Below, piece after piece: positions 8,043 to 16,651 of a stretch of 64,000 bases of DNA; the first letter of the stretch is position 1; every line of letters begins with the position of its first letter. A program made the position numbers and the translations under genes. A model generated the notes under the pieces. The model saw nothing but the letters and a program-made list of their open reading frames with translations, was not told the DNA's origin and searched no databases. This DNA is from G020348385 sp964538085 (GTDB taxonomy: Bacteria; Acidobacteriota; Aminicenantia; Aminicenantales; Aminicenantaceae), in NCBI GenBank assembly GCA_964538085.1, contig CAZIDF010000010.1, positions 1 to 64,000 of the forward strand. Reading direction: 5' to 3'.

Positions 8043-8591
8043 ATGTTTAAAAAAGCGAAAGGTTTTACGCTGATTGAGTTGTTGATCGTTGTGGCCATTA
8101 TCGGAATTCTAGCTGCTCTTCTGATCCCCAACGCGATTACCGCCATCCAGAAGGCCAAACAGAAAGGCACGATGAAGGACATCGTCACGATGGCGACCGG
8201 TTCTGCTGATTTCATCACCGACCAGGGCGCATGGGCAAATGCGACTCCTGCTATTGCCCAGGATGGCGATCTTGTTGAAGGCAATGCTTACATTCTTGCT
8301 CTATCACCCTTCTATGTGAAAATCGTTCCGGTGAGGGACCAGTGGGGCGAGCCCTTCAAGGTTCATGTTGGAGACGCAGCTGATGTACGTGGTATTCTCA
8401 CTACTGATATCGGTAATGATGACTTTGTGATTGAATCCTATGGACGGGATAATGCTTTAACAGGTCCTGATTATGATCCAACGGCTCCTTCCGCTGGGAT
8501 GTACACCGTAACCACGATGGTTGATTTCAACCGAGACCTTGTCAACTGGTCTGGTTCCTGGATCGTTGCACCGAGAACAGCCATTCAGTAA
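8043..8591 (+). CDS. pilA: Type IV major pilin / GspG-like pseudopilin
   Basis: This is the pilus subunit. The class III signal peptide is short (MFKKAKG) and would be cut by prepilin peptidase before FTLIE, with the conserved Glu5 of the mature protein and a hydrophobic alpha helix running to about residue 30. The remaining 150 residues resemble GspG-type pilins, with a DQWGEPF motif followed by a stretch rich in Asp. The ATG lies six bases after AGGAGG. It is the last gene of the pil locus, has its own sigma-54 promoter and ends before an intrinsic terminator. The prepilin peptidase and the secretin are not in this window. Confidence 0.9.
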   Translation: MFKKAKGFTLIELLIVVAIIGILAALLIPNAITAIQKAKQKGTMKDIVTMATGSADFITDQGAWANATPAIAQDGDLVEGNAYILALSPFYVKIVPVRDQWGEPFKVHVGDAADVRGILTTDIGNDDFVIESYGRDNALTGPDYDPTAPSAGMYTVTTMVDFNRDLVNWSGSWIVAPRTAIQ

Positions 8592-8633
8592 ATAGGAACC
8601 TAGCTAGACTCAATTTTCGCTTTACGGAAAAAG

Positions 8634-8670
8634 GGCGATACGGGCAACAACCGTATCGCCTTTTTTCTTT
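8634..8670 (+). terminator. Intrinsic terminator of pilA
   Basis: GGCGATACGG (8634-8643) pairs perfectly with CCGTATCGCC (8651-8660) around a seven-base loop and is followed at once by a run of six T and further T-rich sequence. It is the only strong intrinsic terminator noticed in the window. Confidence 0.9.
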
Positions 8671-8783
8671 TCTCCCCGATTTTTTTTCATCTATTCCCAG
8701 ATCGATATCAAGGCATATCCCTGAAGAAAAAATTGAACCGTCCCACTTTTAATCCATATATGGTATAATCTGTGCCCTCGAGT

Positions 8784-9503
8784 ATGCGGACTATTATCCT
8801 GCTCATTATCTATGTTTTGATCGTTATTCTTTTGATCCCCTTCCTTCTTCTGTGCTTTATATCCGATTGCTCACGCCCCCTTCTCTGGGCAGGCAAAAAT
8901 GCAATGAGGATAAGTCCGAAAGTACTCGGGATCCGTATCGAAGTGACCGGAAGCGATGTTGTCGAAAAAAACAAATCCTACATATTCATGTCCAACCATG
9001 TGAGTTTTCTCGATGGTCCGTTGCTTTTTTTTGTCATTCCTCTGCCGATCCGGGTGATATTGAAAAAAGAGATCTTTAGGATCCCCGTTATCGGTTTTGG
9101 TATGAAACAGGTCGATTTTGTCTCCGTCGATAGGAAGGGCATCAGGGGCGGCAAAAAAAGCATCGATCTTGCGGCTAGATTGATGAAAGAAAAAGGACAT
9201 TCATTTTTGATCTTCCCAGAGGGGACACGGAGCCGCAACGGCAAACTCCAAGAATTCCGTCGCGGAGGCTTTTTCCTTGCAGCGACCAGTCAATCCGCGA
9301 TTATCCCGGTATCTATTCTGGGGACCTACGAGCTCATGCCCAAAGGAAGATTTTTTGTGAAAAGAGGGAAGATCAAGGTTATTTTCCATCCCCCCATCTC
9401 AGCTCAAGGGTATCACAAAGAAAACCTGCCTGTCCTTTTGGAAAAAGTGAGAAATGCAATTCAATCTGGAATAACGGCGGCTGAAAACGAAGGAGTGCTT
9501 TAA
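8784..9503 (+). CDS. 1-acyl-glycerol-3-phosphate acyltransferase (PlsC family)
   Basis: This is a membrane acyltransferase that probably makes phosphatidic acid. It has an N-terminal hydrophobic segment, the catalytic NHxxxxD motif (NHVSFLD) and the substrate-binding motif FPEGTRSR, both typical of PlsC. The ATG at 8784 is preferred. A GTG at 8772 lies two bases after a TATAAT hexamer (8764-8769) that looks like a -10 box, which would put GTG upstream of the transcript start. No clear ribosome-binding site is seen, so the start is uncertain. gmhA follows after 25 bases. Confidence 0.85.
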   Translation: MRTIILLIIYVLIVILLIPFLLLCFISDCSRPLLWAGKNAMRISPKVLGIRIEVTGSDVVEKNKSYIFMSNHVSFLDGPLLFFVIPLPIRVILKKEIFRIPVIGFGMKQVDFVSVDRKGIRGGKKSIDLAARLMKEKGHSFLIFPEGTRSRNGKLQEFRRGGFFLAATSQSAIIPVSILGTYELMPKGRFFVKRGKIKVIFHPPISAQGYHKENLPVLLEKVRNAIQSGITAAENEGVL

Positions 9504-9528
9504 AATCGAACACAGAAAGGAGAAAGGG

Positions 9529-10089
9529 ATGAAGTATAACGATGAGATCGCGATATTGGCCCAAATCATCCGGGATTTCTTCGCGCATAAAGAAATTCGT
9601 TATATGCAGGCGGTAGAAGAAATTTGCAAACGTTTGAAAGGAGGACACAAGATATTTCTCTTCGGCAACGGTGGAAGCGCAGCCCAAGCACAGCATTTTG
9701 CGGCCGAGCTTGTCAATAAATATCTAAAATCGCGGAAAGCCATCCCTGCCCTATCCCTCACAACCGACACATCCGCGCTCACTTCGATCGCCAATGATTT
9801 TTCCTACCCGTATGTGTTTAGCCGGCAGTTGGAAGCATTGGGGGAAGAAGGAGATGTCGTTTTGGCCCTTTCCACCAGCGGAGAATCGAAAAATGTTGTC
9901 CAAGCCCTCCATACCGCCAAAGAAAAGCGGATGTTCACCATCGGCCTCACCGGAGCTGTTGGAGGGCCGGTCGGCAATTTATGCGAGGTTTTATGGGATG
10001 TCCCATCCAAAGAAACACCCCGGGTCCAGGAAGCTCACCTTTTCCTTTTGCATCAATTAGCCCAGGAGATAGAGGAAAGGATTGGCTAG
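9529..10089 (+). CDS. gmhA: Sedoheptulose-7-phosphate isomerase
   Basis: This enzyme converts sedoheptulose 7-phosphate to heptose 7-phosphate, the first step of ADP-heptose synthesis for the LPS core. The 186 residues form one SIS domain with the signature GNGGSAAQAQHFAAEL near residue 46 and STSGESKNV in the second half, matching the family in length. AAGGAGAAAGGG precedes the ATG. Its 3' end overlaps the convergent PEPCK-like gene by four bases. The other heptose genes (gmhB, hldE) are not in view. Confidence 0.93.
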   Translation: MKYNDEIAILAQIIRDFFAHKEIRYMQAVEEICKRLKGGHKIFLFGNGGSAAQAQHFAAELVNKYLKSRKAIPALSLTTDTSALTSIANDFSYPYVFSRQLEALGEEGDVVLALSTSGESKNVVQALHTAKEKRMFTIGLTGAVGGPVGNLCEVLWDVPSKETPRVQEAHLFLLHQLAQEIEERIG

Positions 10090-11930
10090 CGGCCTCGCCA
10101 AAAACGGTCCCGTCGAGGTCTAGTCTTGGAACCGGTGAAAAAAGCTGGCGGCTCATCTCTTTCGAGCTCGTGTTCATCATTCCCGGGAACGAAGACTGTG
10201 GACTTTTTCCGGCTTTTATCTATGTGGAATGATCGCTCAGCTGCATACAAGATTTCTTGACGCAGCCCTTCGGATACAATTTCTTCGGTATAGTTTTTTC
10301 GGCCATCGACAAGATCCTCGATGTAATCCTGGATTTGCTCCTCAGAGTAAAAGCGCTGAATATCCCAATTATCCAACGCCTTTCCCTCACACCTCACGAT
10401 CTCTCTGGTTCCAAGCCTTCCCTTCTCATACTGATTCGTCCCTCTTAGATCGCCTCTCTGGATGTTGGCCATCAGGCTGATCGGTACACGGTTGACCTTG
10501 CGGATCAAATTCTTTTTTTTCTGCCCGTTTTCCTCGAAGGTCTCTATGATCTCTCCGATTCCCCCTGTGTTATACTGCATGAACTTCAGTTTTCCAGGAT
10601 AATTGTTGACCAGAGTCATGATGATCTCATAGAACCGGTTGACCTTTTTGGCTCTCGAGCCGACGATGAAGGGATCGGTTCCGACGATCCGGACAGATTC
10701 TCCGGCTTTGAGCGGCTGGCTGGCATAGCTATGAGTGCTTTCTCCCCAAAGATATGCCAGGACGGCCTGTTCGGGAGTGAGCTCTTGGGAAAAATTCATG
10801 ATGGTGTTCCTGCGCGTGATGAATGCGAAGATGAGTCCATCCAGCTCCTCGAGGGGCGGAAGATCGATAGACTTGGAGAAGATATTCACCTTCCTCCCAT
10901 CGATGTCCACATGCAGCTTTTTACGTTGAACCACGGCCCTCCCGTTGGCTGTGAGGCTTTCGTCCAGGAAGTCGGGGTCTCCATTGGCTTTGATCATCAC
11001 GTTTTCCATAAGGGCTGATTTATCGGTCAGCGTGTTGTACATGGCTTCCTGGTATTTTTTCTCGACATCAGTTTTGACAAAAAAATTGTTTTCTGAACCT
11101 AATGCCGATCCATCATTGCGCAAAAAAACGATGTCATCTTGGGTGACCCAGGTTTTTTCTCCGCGTTTGTGGTCCAGGCCTAGCTGATGACAGGACCAGG
11201 TGGATTTTCCGGTGGCTGTCAATCCGAAAAGAAAAACGCCGTATGTCTTGAGCCTGTCATCTCGGTCCCGGGCTGTGACGATCTTTGTCCCCGCATGCAG
11301 TCCGAGCATGCCCAGCTGGTCAGCCGACCACATAGACTGACGGAGAAAACCCTTTTTATCCTCTCCCATGTAGTCTGTTCCCAGCGCTATGTTGATCTTG
11401 TATTCGGGCAGAACGAGCACTTGTTGTCGAAGCGGATGCTCTTCGGGTATGTGGATCATGGTAAATTTAGGGCCAGGCCGTTTGGACGGCTTGAACATGG
11501 TCGTTCCCCACATAAAACCCAAGCGGTAATTGATGAGGTCGGCAGCGGACACGTACAAATTGCAGAAAGGGTTGTAGTGCTTGTTTTCTCCCATTTGCCT
11601 GCAGATGTGATAAAAAGGAAGGTTCCGGAGGAGATGAAGAACCTTATTCAGCTCCTCCGGGGATTTTGTGATCAGGGTTTTTTGTTCTTCGGAAGGCCGG
11701 GTGAGACGGACATTTTCGCCTCCCAGATATACCGTTTTAGGTGCGATTCGACTGGACATGACAGAACGCCATCCGTATGAACCGAATTTTGTTCTAACGC
11801 CGGTGGCTTTGGCCCGTGGTTCCAGCCAGTCTAAGTCCACTTTTTTCATATTCGGCCCTTCCAGGGCCCGGGGAAGCTCTTCAGCGAATTTTTTATAGGC
11901 TTCTTCGTTGTAGAGATTCTTTTCACTCAT
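10086..11930 (-). CDS. Divergent ATP-dependent phosphoenolpyruvate carboxykinase
   Basis: This probably catalyses oxaloacetate + ATP to PEP + CO2 + ADP. The 614 residues are longer than the usual 530. YMGEDKKGF (187-195) aligns with the Y-x-GEMKKG motif, and LHAGTK keeps the metal-ligand His (212). GLTATGKST (236-244) is the kinase-1 P-loop, DD at 265-266 the kinase-2 motif, and R331 in TANGR the substrate Arg. The RSPKDK substrate loop near the N terminus is not recognisable, and GDDEHGW is replaced by QDDIVF. Metal and nucleotide residues are therefore kept while substrate loops differ. It lies six bases after the aminotransferase fusion gene in one minus-strand operon. A protein kinase or other PEPCK-fold activity cannot be excluded. 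Confidence 0.75.
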   Translation of the reverse strand: MSEKNLYNEEAYKKFAEELPRALEGPNMKKVDLDWLEPRAKATGVRTKFGSYGWRSVMSSRIAPKTVYLGGENVRLTRPSEEQKTLITKSPEELNKVLHLLRNLPFYHICRQMGENKHYNPFCNLYVSAADLINYRLGFMWGTTMFKPSKRPGPKFTMIHIPEEHPLRQQVLVLPEYKINIALGTDYMGEDKKGFLRQSMWSADQLGMLGLHAGTKIVTARDRDDRLKTYGVFLFGLTATGKSTWSCHQLGLDHKRGEKTWVTQDDIVFLRNDGSALGSENNFFVKTDVEKKYQEAMYNTLTDKSALMENVMIKANGDPDFLDESLTANGRAVVQRKKLHVDIDGRKVNIFSKSIDLPPLEELDGLIFAFITRRNTIMNFSQELTPEQAVLAYLWGESTHSYASQPLKAGESVRIVGTDPFIVGSRAKKVNRFYEIIMTLVNNYPGKLKFMQYNTGGIGEIIETFEENGQKKKNLIRKVNRVPISLMANIQRGDLRGTNQYEKGRLGTREIVRCEGKALDNWDIQRFYSEEQIQDYIEDLVDGRKNYTEEIVSEGLRQEILYAAERSFHIDKSRKKSTVFVPGNDEHELERDEPPAFFTGSKTRPRRDRFWRGR

Positions 11931-11936
11931 TTAGGC

Positions 11937-14297
11937 TTACTCGCCGTTTTCCGGCCCGGTTTTTTGTTGAATCACGTTTTGGATGTCATCGACAGTCGCC
12001 ACTCCGCTGTTGATCATATAACAGTCCGTGTTTTCGAGAAGCTCGCGGAAAAAATTCTTTTGGTATTGGATTCTTTCGGGAGTGGTCAACAACAGATGTG
12101 GATTATAAAAGGGCTGGTTTTTTAAGGGGCCGATCGAGGTCCTCAATCCTGGGCTTTCACCAGATTCAAGAATCCTGAGGGCGTCTTCCTTTTCCATTTT
12201 GACAACCGGAGGAGAAGAGCTGTCGAAGCGCAGGAGGAAAATCCAATACAATTCCGTCCGTTTGACATGCTTGGCTGGACCGTCGATCCAATAGGGATCC
12301 AAAAGAGCGACAGCCTTTTTTGAGGCTTTGTAACAGAATGGAGAACCCCGATCGAGCCGGCAGTCATCCAAACGAAGACAGTCGGGATCCTGGCAGTTTT
12401 CCTTACGCACGACAACATTTTCGCATTTGCTGTTGTCAAAAAGAGGAGCCAACCCGGGGTAAAATTTTGAGGCCTGGGTAGGCATGACCAACTTTCTTTC
12501 GATAGAATCGGCTATGACTTTTCCACCGGAAAATCGGATAAAAAGAATATCGTTGGCATGCAAACGGAATTTCTCGTCAAGGAGCAAGGTATAGAAGAGA
12601 TCGGATTTTTTTGTGCCTTTGGGTCCGATGAGCACCAAACCCCGCCCTCTTATATCCGCAGACATGCCTCGGAGAGTGTAAGTGCTGAAAAGGCGTTCGG
12701 AAACGTCCATCACAAGACCGAGGGCGAGGCTTCGCAGGGGTCCATAGTTATCCGTATTGACCAGAATCCCCGTTTTCGTTTCGGAATTGTAGAAGGCGCG
12801 GGGTTCCCGACCTGGAATGCCCTCCACAGCGTAGATGATCCCGTGGGGTTCCAGATCAGCTTCCAACTGCGCCGGGTACCAGTTTTCTATCCAAAAATCA
12901 TTCAGGTGGGAAACATTCGTTCTCAATTGGACGACGACCCCGTTGATGTTGGCATTCCATTCGAAGTAGTTGGCGTAGCTCAGCATGTCTTCCATTTCAG
13001 CAACGAGTGCATCTCTTATGTTGATGGATATCGCGGGATCAACAGGAACGGATGTTGTGACCCGGGTTTGAGTATTGTTCAGGGAAATATGCTTCGTTTT
13101 TTTGGCTATTTTCAGCTTGGAGATGGCCTCGATGATCCTGTCCAAACCCTTTTCGAGGTTTTCCATCGATGTGGCATAGGAGATGCGGATACAGTCGTCC
13201 AGGCCAAAAGCATCTCCTGGAACAATGGCAACCCTGGCTTCTTTTAGGAGGAAGTAGGCGAGGCCATACGAGTTCCGGATGGTCATGTTGTTGTATTCTT
13301 TTTTAAAAGTGGAAGAGAAATTAGGAAACAGATAAAAGGCGCCTAAAGGTTTGTGGCAGGAAACATCCGGAATACTTTGGAGTCTCATCAATGCATAGTT
13401 GCGCCTTCTCTGGAATTCCGCAACCATCTTGGAAACTTCGTATTGAGGCCCGTTCAGAGCTTCTATGCTGGCCTTTTGGGATATAGAGCAGGGGTTGGAT
13501 GTGCTGTGGCTTTGGATCTTGGCCATGCCGTTGATGACATCCGCCGGACCTGCGGCATACCCGATACGCCATCCTGTCATAGAATAGGCTTTTGAAACAC
13601 CGTTTATCACGATGGTTTTCTTTTTTATCTCTTCACTCAAAGAAGCGAAACTGGAGAAACGGAAGTCATCATAGACGAGCTTTTCATAAATCTCATCGGC
13701 GATAACATAAATATCCTCTGCCAACACGATGTCAGCCAAGGCTTCCAGAGCCTGTCTTGAGTAAGCCGCCCCTGTCGGATTGGAGGGATTGTTGAGGATC
13801 AATGCTTTGGTTGCCGGAGTTATAGCGGCTTTCAATTCTTCGGGAGAGAGCAGGAATCCGTTCTCTTCTTTTGTCGGGACGATCACGCTTTTTCCGTCGG
13901 CTAGAGAAACGGCATGGGGGTATGTCACCCAGTAGGGAGAGGGGATAATGACTTCATCGCCGTCATTGATCAAGGCTTGGATTAGATGGTAAAGGGAACT
14001 TTTTGCTCCGGATGAGGCGATGATCTCATTTGGCTGGTATTCAAGACCTTGATCTTCTTTCAGCCTTTTTATGATAGCCTGTTTGAGGCCGGGGATGCCG
14101 TCGTTCTGCGTGTATTTAGTGAAGTTTTCTTCGATGGCATGAATACCTGCCTTTTTGATATTGTCAGGAGTGGCAAAATCCGGTTCCCCAACGCTAAAGT
14201 CGATAACATCGATCCCCTCGGCTTTCATAGCCTTGGCTTTGGCCGTGACCTTTAAGGTTGGAGATTCTCCGATCTTGTTTGCTTTGTCTGATACCAT
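11937..14297 (-). CDS. Aspartate aminotransferase fused to a PEPCK/HprK-like P-loop domain
   Basis: This 786-residue protein has two parts in one unbroken frame. Residues 1-396 are a complete class I-beta aminotransferase with NNPSNPTG, ADEIYEK (Asp201), the PLP lysine in SKAYSMTGWR (Lys236) and the substrate Arg in CIRISYA (Arg371). Residues 397-786 hold a degenerate P-loop, GPKGTKKS (558-565), followed by HANDILF, which parallels the QDDIVF of the neighbouring PEPCK-like protein. It also contains a cysteine-rich patch (CQDPDCLRLDDC). The glycine before the P-loop lysine is replaced by Lys and one kinase-2 Asp by Asn, so this domain may bind rather than catalyse. The aminotransferase would make oxaloacetate, the PEPCK substrate. 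The flotillin gene is 22 bases upstream. Confidence 0.8.
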   Translation of the reverse strand: MVSDKANKIGESPTLKVTAKAKAMKAEGIDVIDFSVGEPDFATPDNIKKAGIHAIEENFTKYTQNDGIPGLKQAIIKRLKEDQGLEYQPNEIIASSGAKSSLYHLIQALINDGDEVIIPSPYWVTYPHAVSLADGKSVIVPTKEENGFLLSPEELKAAITPATKALILNNPSNPTGAAYSRQALEALADIVLAEDIYVIADEIYEKLVYDDFRFSSFASLSEEIKKKTIVINGVSKAYSMTGWRIGYAAGPADVINGMAKIQSHSTSNPCSISQKASIEALNGPQYEVSKMVAEFQRRRNYALMRLQSIPDVSCHKPLGAFYLFPNFSSTFKKEYNNMTIRNSYGLAYFLLKEARVAIVPGDAFGLDDCIRISYATSMENLEKGLDRIIEAISKLKIAKKTKHISLNNTQTRVTTSVPVDPAISINIRDALVAEMEDMLSYANYFEWNANINGVVVQLRTNVSHLNDFWIENWYPAQLEADLEPHGIIYAVEGIPGREPRAFYNSETKTGILVNTDNYGPLRSLALGLVMDVSERLFSTYTLRGMSADIRGRGLVLIGPKGTKKSDLFYTLLLDEKFRLHANDILFIRFSGGKVIADSIERKLVMPTQASKFYPGLAPLFDNSKCENVVVRKENCQDPDCLRLDDCRLDRGSPFCYKASKKAVALLDPYWIDGPAKHVKRTELYWIFLLRFDSSSPPVVKMEKEDALRILESGESPGLRTSIGPLKNQPFYNPHLLLTTPERIQYQKNFFRELLENTDCYMINSGVATVDDIQNVIQQKTGPENGE

Positions 14298-14319
14298 GGT
14301 AAAACCTTTATCTCAAAGA

Positions 14320-15732
14320 CTACTCGTCTTTTTTGTCGTCGTCATCGAAATCTAATTTTTTCTTCAGGTATTTTTTCATGTCCACTCCGGTAAGAGATTT
14401 GACCACTTCAGGCATCTGGGCCAGGATCTCTCCCACTTGAGCGGTAATTTTGGTTGTTCCTAGATTTTTATCTCCCCCCACCACGACTATCTTATCCACT
14501 TTGGAAAGGGGTTCAGAAACAGCTTTTGCCAGGTCTGGAAGCATCTTGAGGTACATTTCCAGGATAGCGGCTTGGTTGTATTTATCCCAGGCCTGAGCTT
14601 TTTTCAACATCGATTCTGCCTCTGCCAATCCCAGTTGTCTGGTTTTTTCCGCTTGGGCGATGCCTTCCAGTTTCATCGCATCGGATTTTCCCCTGGCTTC
14701 AGATTGGATACGAAATTCTTCCGCTTCTGCCTCGGCTTTCATTTGGTATTTTCGGGCGTCCGCTGGTTTGATAACATTGGAGTTCAGCTCTTTTTCCTTG
14801 CGCGCGATCTCCAGTTCTTCGATCTTTATCGCTTCCTGCTTTTCGATGAATTTGACCTTGGCTTCTTCCTTTTTCATGTCTTGAGATAACCGGGCTCGTT
14901 CGATTTCATAGGCAAAGTCGGCTGCAGCCTTTTTTTGGTTGACATGCACTTGAGATTCGGCTTTTTTGGCTTCATTTTCCCATTGAACTTTTGCGATCAG
15001 GGCTTCGGCTGTAAGGCGAGCGATTTCCCCTTCTTTCCTTGCCTCCGAGGATTTGACCGTGGCCTCCTTTTCCGTCTCAGCCTCAGCGATAACCGCATCT
15101 CTTTTGGCCGCAGCGATCTGCGGTTTTCCCAGCGCATCCAGGTAGCCCTGAGTGTCGCTTATGTCCTTCAGGGCAAAGGACATCATGTTCAAGCCCATTC
15201 TGGCAAAATCGCTCTGGGCAGCTTGGATCACGTTGGACGAGAACTCATGCCGGGCTTTATAGATCTGCTCCACGGTCATGCTGCCCATCACCTCCCTCAT
15301 CTTGCCTTCGAGGACAGTTTCCGCCACTGATTTTATTCCCTCTTTTCCCATTCCCAGGAATTGTTCGGCGGCCAGTCGGATGGTGTGATCGGATGAGTCG
15401 ATTTTTATCTGGGCAACAGCCTCTGCCATGATCGGCACACCCCCGTTCGTCAAAACTTCTGGGGTTTTTATATTCATGGTGATGGCCTCCATCGGAAGGG
15501 TGTCGACCGTTTCCATAAAGGGCCAAACAAACGTCCCGCCGCCAAGACGGTATCGATAACCGACTTTTGTTTTCGATCCATCTGGAGCGACAACCGCACG
15601 TTTTCTTCCTCCTGATATGACCAGAACTTGGTTCGGTCCGACTTTTCTGTATTGTTTTGCCAATAACAGTGCGACAAGTGCGGCGACGACGATGATGATA
15701 CCGATTAAAATAAGTCCGGATGTTACATTCAT
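14320..15732 (-). CDS. Flotillin-like SPFH-domain membrane protein
   Basis: This is a membrane scaffold protein of the flotillin family. The 470 residues have one N-terminal transmembrane helix (about 7-25), an SPFH/band 7 domain (about 28-200) and a long coiled-coil region rich in Glu, Ala and Lys (about 205-390), as in FloT/YuaG. The ATG follows a strong AAGGAGG and a consensus promoter (15827-15855). Flotillins organise membrane microdomains; the usual NfeD partner is absent. Instead it leads an operon with the aminotransferase fusion and the PEPCK-like gene, which suggests that these enzymes may be its clients. That link is inference. Confidence 0.88.
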   Translation of the reverse strand: MNVTSGLILIGIIIVVAALVALLLAKQYRKVGPNQVLVISGGRKRAVVAPDGSKTKVGYRYRLGGGTFVWPFMETVDTLPMEAITMNIKTPEVLTNGGVPIMAEAVAQIKIDSSDHTIRLAAEQFLGMGKEGIKSVAETVLEGKMREVMGSMTVEQIYKARHEFSSNVIQAAQSDFARMGLNMMSFALKDISDTQGYLDALGKPQIAAAKRDAVIAEAETEKEATVKSSEARKEGEIARLTAEALIAKVQWENEAKKAESQVHVNQKKAAADFAYEIERARLSQDMKKEEAKVKFIEKQEAIKIEELEIARKEKELNSNVIKPADARKYQMKAEAEAEEFRIQSEARGKSDAMKLEGIAQAEKTRQLGLAEAESMLKKAQAWDKYNQAAILEMYLKMLPDLAKAVSEPLSKVDKIVVVGGDKNLGTTKITAQVGEILAQMPEVVKSLTGVDMKKYLKKKLDFDDDDKKDE

Positions 15733-15826
15733 GCTTGCCTCCTTAGATCAGGGCCCTAGACAAAAAAAAGGTGTTTGCTGAATCACGTTTTATGATCACC
15801 TATCCACTTTTGAAGTGAGAAGAAAT

Positions 15827-15855
15827 ATATTAGCCGTATGCGGGATTATTTTCAA
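15827..15855 (-). promoter_or_regulatory. Promoter of the flotillin operon
   Basis: On the minus strand TTGAAA (15850-15855) and TAATAT (15827-15832) are 17 bases apart. The flotillin start codon is about 95 bases downstream. Confidence 0.65.
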
Positions 15856-15866
15856 GTAATTATATG

Positions 15867-15954
15867 GGGACGCTCCATTAGGTGATACCCTATAAATGGA
15901 TCGAATGTCTGATTCTTCCCAAGCTTTATAGGGTGGTACCTAATGGAATGTCCC
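15867..15954. repeat. Long imperfect inverted repeat, MITE/REP-like
   Basis: Two 30-base arms, 15867-15896 and 15925-15954, are reverse complements with about five mismatches and a 28-base loop. The outer ends read GGGAC and GTCCC. The arms contain CCATTAGGT and ACCCTATAAA. It fills most of the gap between the flotillin promoter and the 3' end of the glycosyltransferase gene, whose stop is eight bases away. Its size and symmetry resemble a small non-autonomous mobile element or REP pair, but no transposase is present. An RNA hairpin at the end of the glycosyltransferase transcript is the alternative. Confidence 0.6.
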
Positions 15955-15962
15955 TTATTTCT

Positions 15963-16649
15963 TCATTTGAAGAATTTATACCGAAAGATATGGTAGATAG
16001 CGGCAATGCCATCTTTCCAGCCGATTTTTTTTCCTTCGCTGTAGTCTCTTCCAGAGTAAGAGATCGGCACCTCATAGATCCTTGCTTTTAGCTTGGCAAG
16101 CTTTATCGTGATCTCGGGCTCGAAACCGAATCTTTTGGACTTCAATGTGATGCGATCCAGGAGGTCTTTTTTGATGACCTTGTAACATGTCTCCATGTCT
16201 GAAAGATTGAGATTGGATAACATGTTGGATAATGCCGTCAGCAGTTTGTTGCCAACATAGTGCCAAAAGAAAAGAACCCGGTGAGGCCCTCCAAGAAAAC
16301 GTGATCCGTAAACGACATCTGCGCGGCCGTCTAGGATGGGCTTTAGAAGAGTGGGGTACTCGGAGGGGTCGTACTCCAAGTCTGCATCCTGAATAAGGAT
16401 GATATCGCCCTGGGCTTTGGAAAATCCTGTGTGCAAGGCAGCCCCCTTGCCCTGGTTTTTGGCATGCAAAAATGTTTTGATATCGGGAAAATCCAGGTTT
16501 TTCAGGACATCTGGCGTCCCATCTTGGGAACCATCATCCACGATGACGATCTCCTTTTCCATCCCCACATCGATATCACGGACACGATGAATAACATCCT
16601 CGATCGTATCTTCCTCGTTGAAAACGGGTATGATGATGGATAATTTCAT
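15963..16649 (-). CDS. Family 2 glycosyltransferase (dolichyl/polyprenyl-phosphate sugar transferase type)
   Basis: It probably transfers a sugar from a nucleotide sugar to a lipid phosphate at the membrane. The 228-residue GT-A domain starts KLSIIIPVFNEE and shows DDGSQDGT, the metal-binding DADLEYDP and YGSRFLGG, as in DPM1-like enzymes. The ATG at 16649 is preferred over an in-frame start at 16781 because the extra 44 residues are unlike the family and lie inside the upstream epimerase gene. It starts two bases after that gene stops, so the two are co-transcribed. No C-terminal membrane domain is present. Confidence 0.85.
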   Translation of the reverse strand: MKLSIIIPVFNEEDTIEDVIHRVRDIDVGMEKEIVIVDDGSQDGTPDVLKNLDFPDIKTFLHAKNQGKGAALHTGFSKAQGDIILIQDADLEYDPSEYPTLLKPILDGRADVVYGSRFLGGPHRVLFFWHYVGNKLLTALSNMLSNLNLSDMETCYKVIKKDLLDRITLKSKRFGFEPEITIKLAKLKARIYEVPISYSGRDYSEGKKIGWKDGIAAIYHIFRYKFFK

Positions 16650-16651
16650 GG

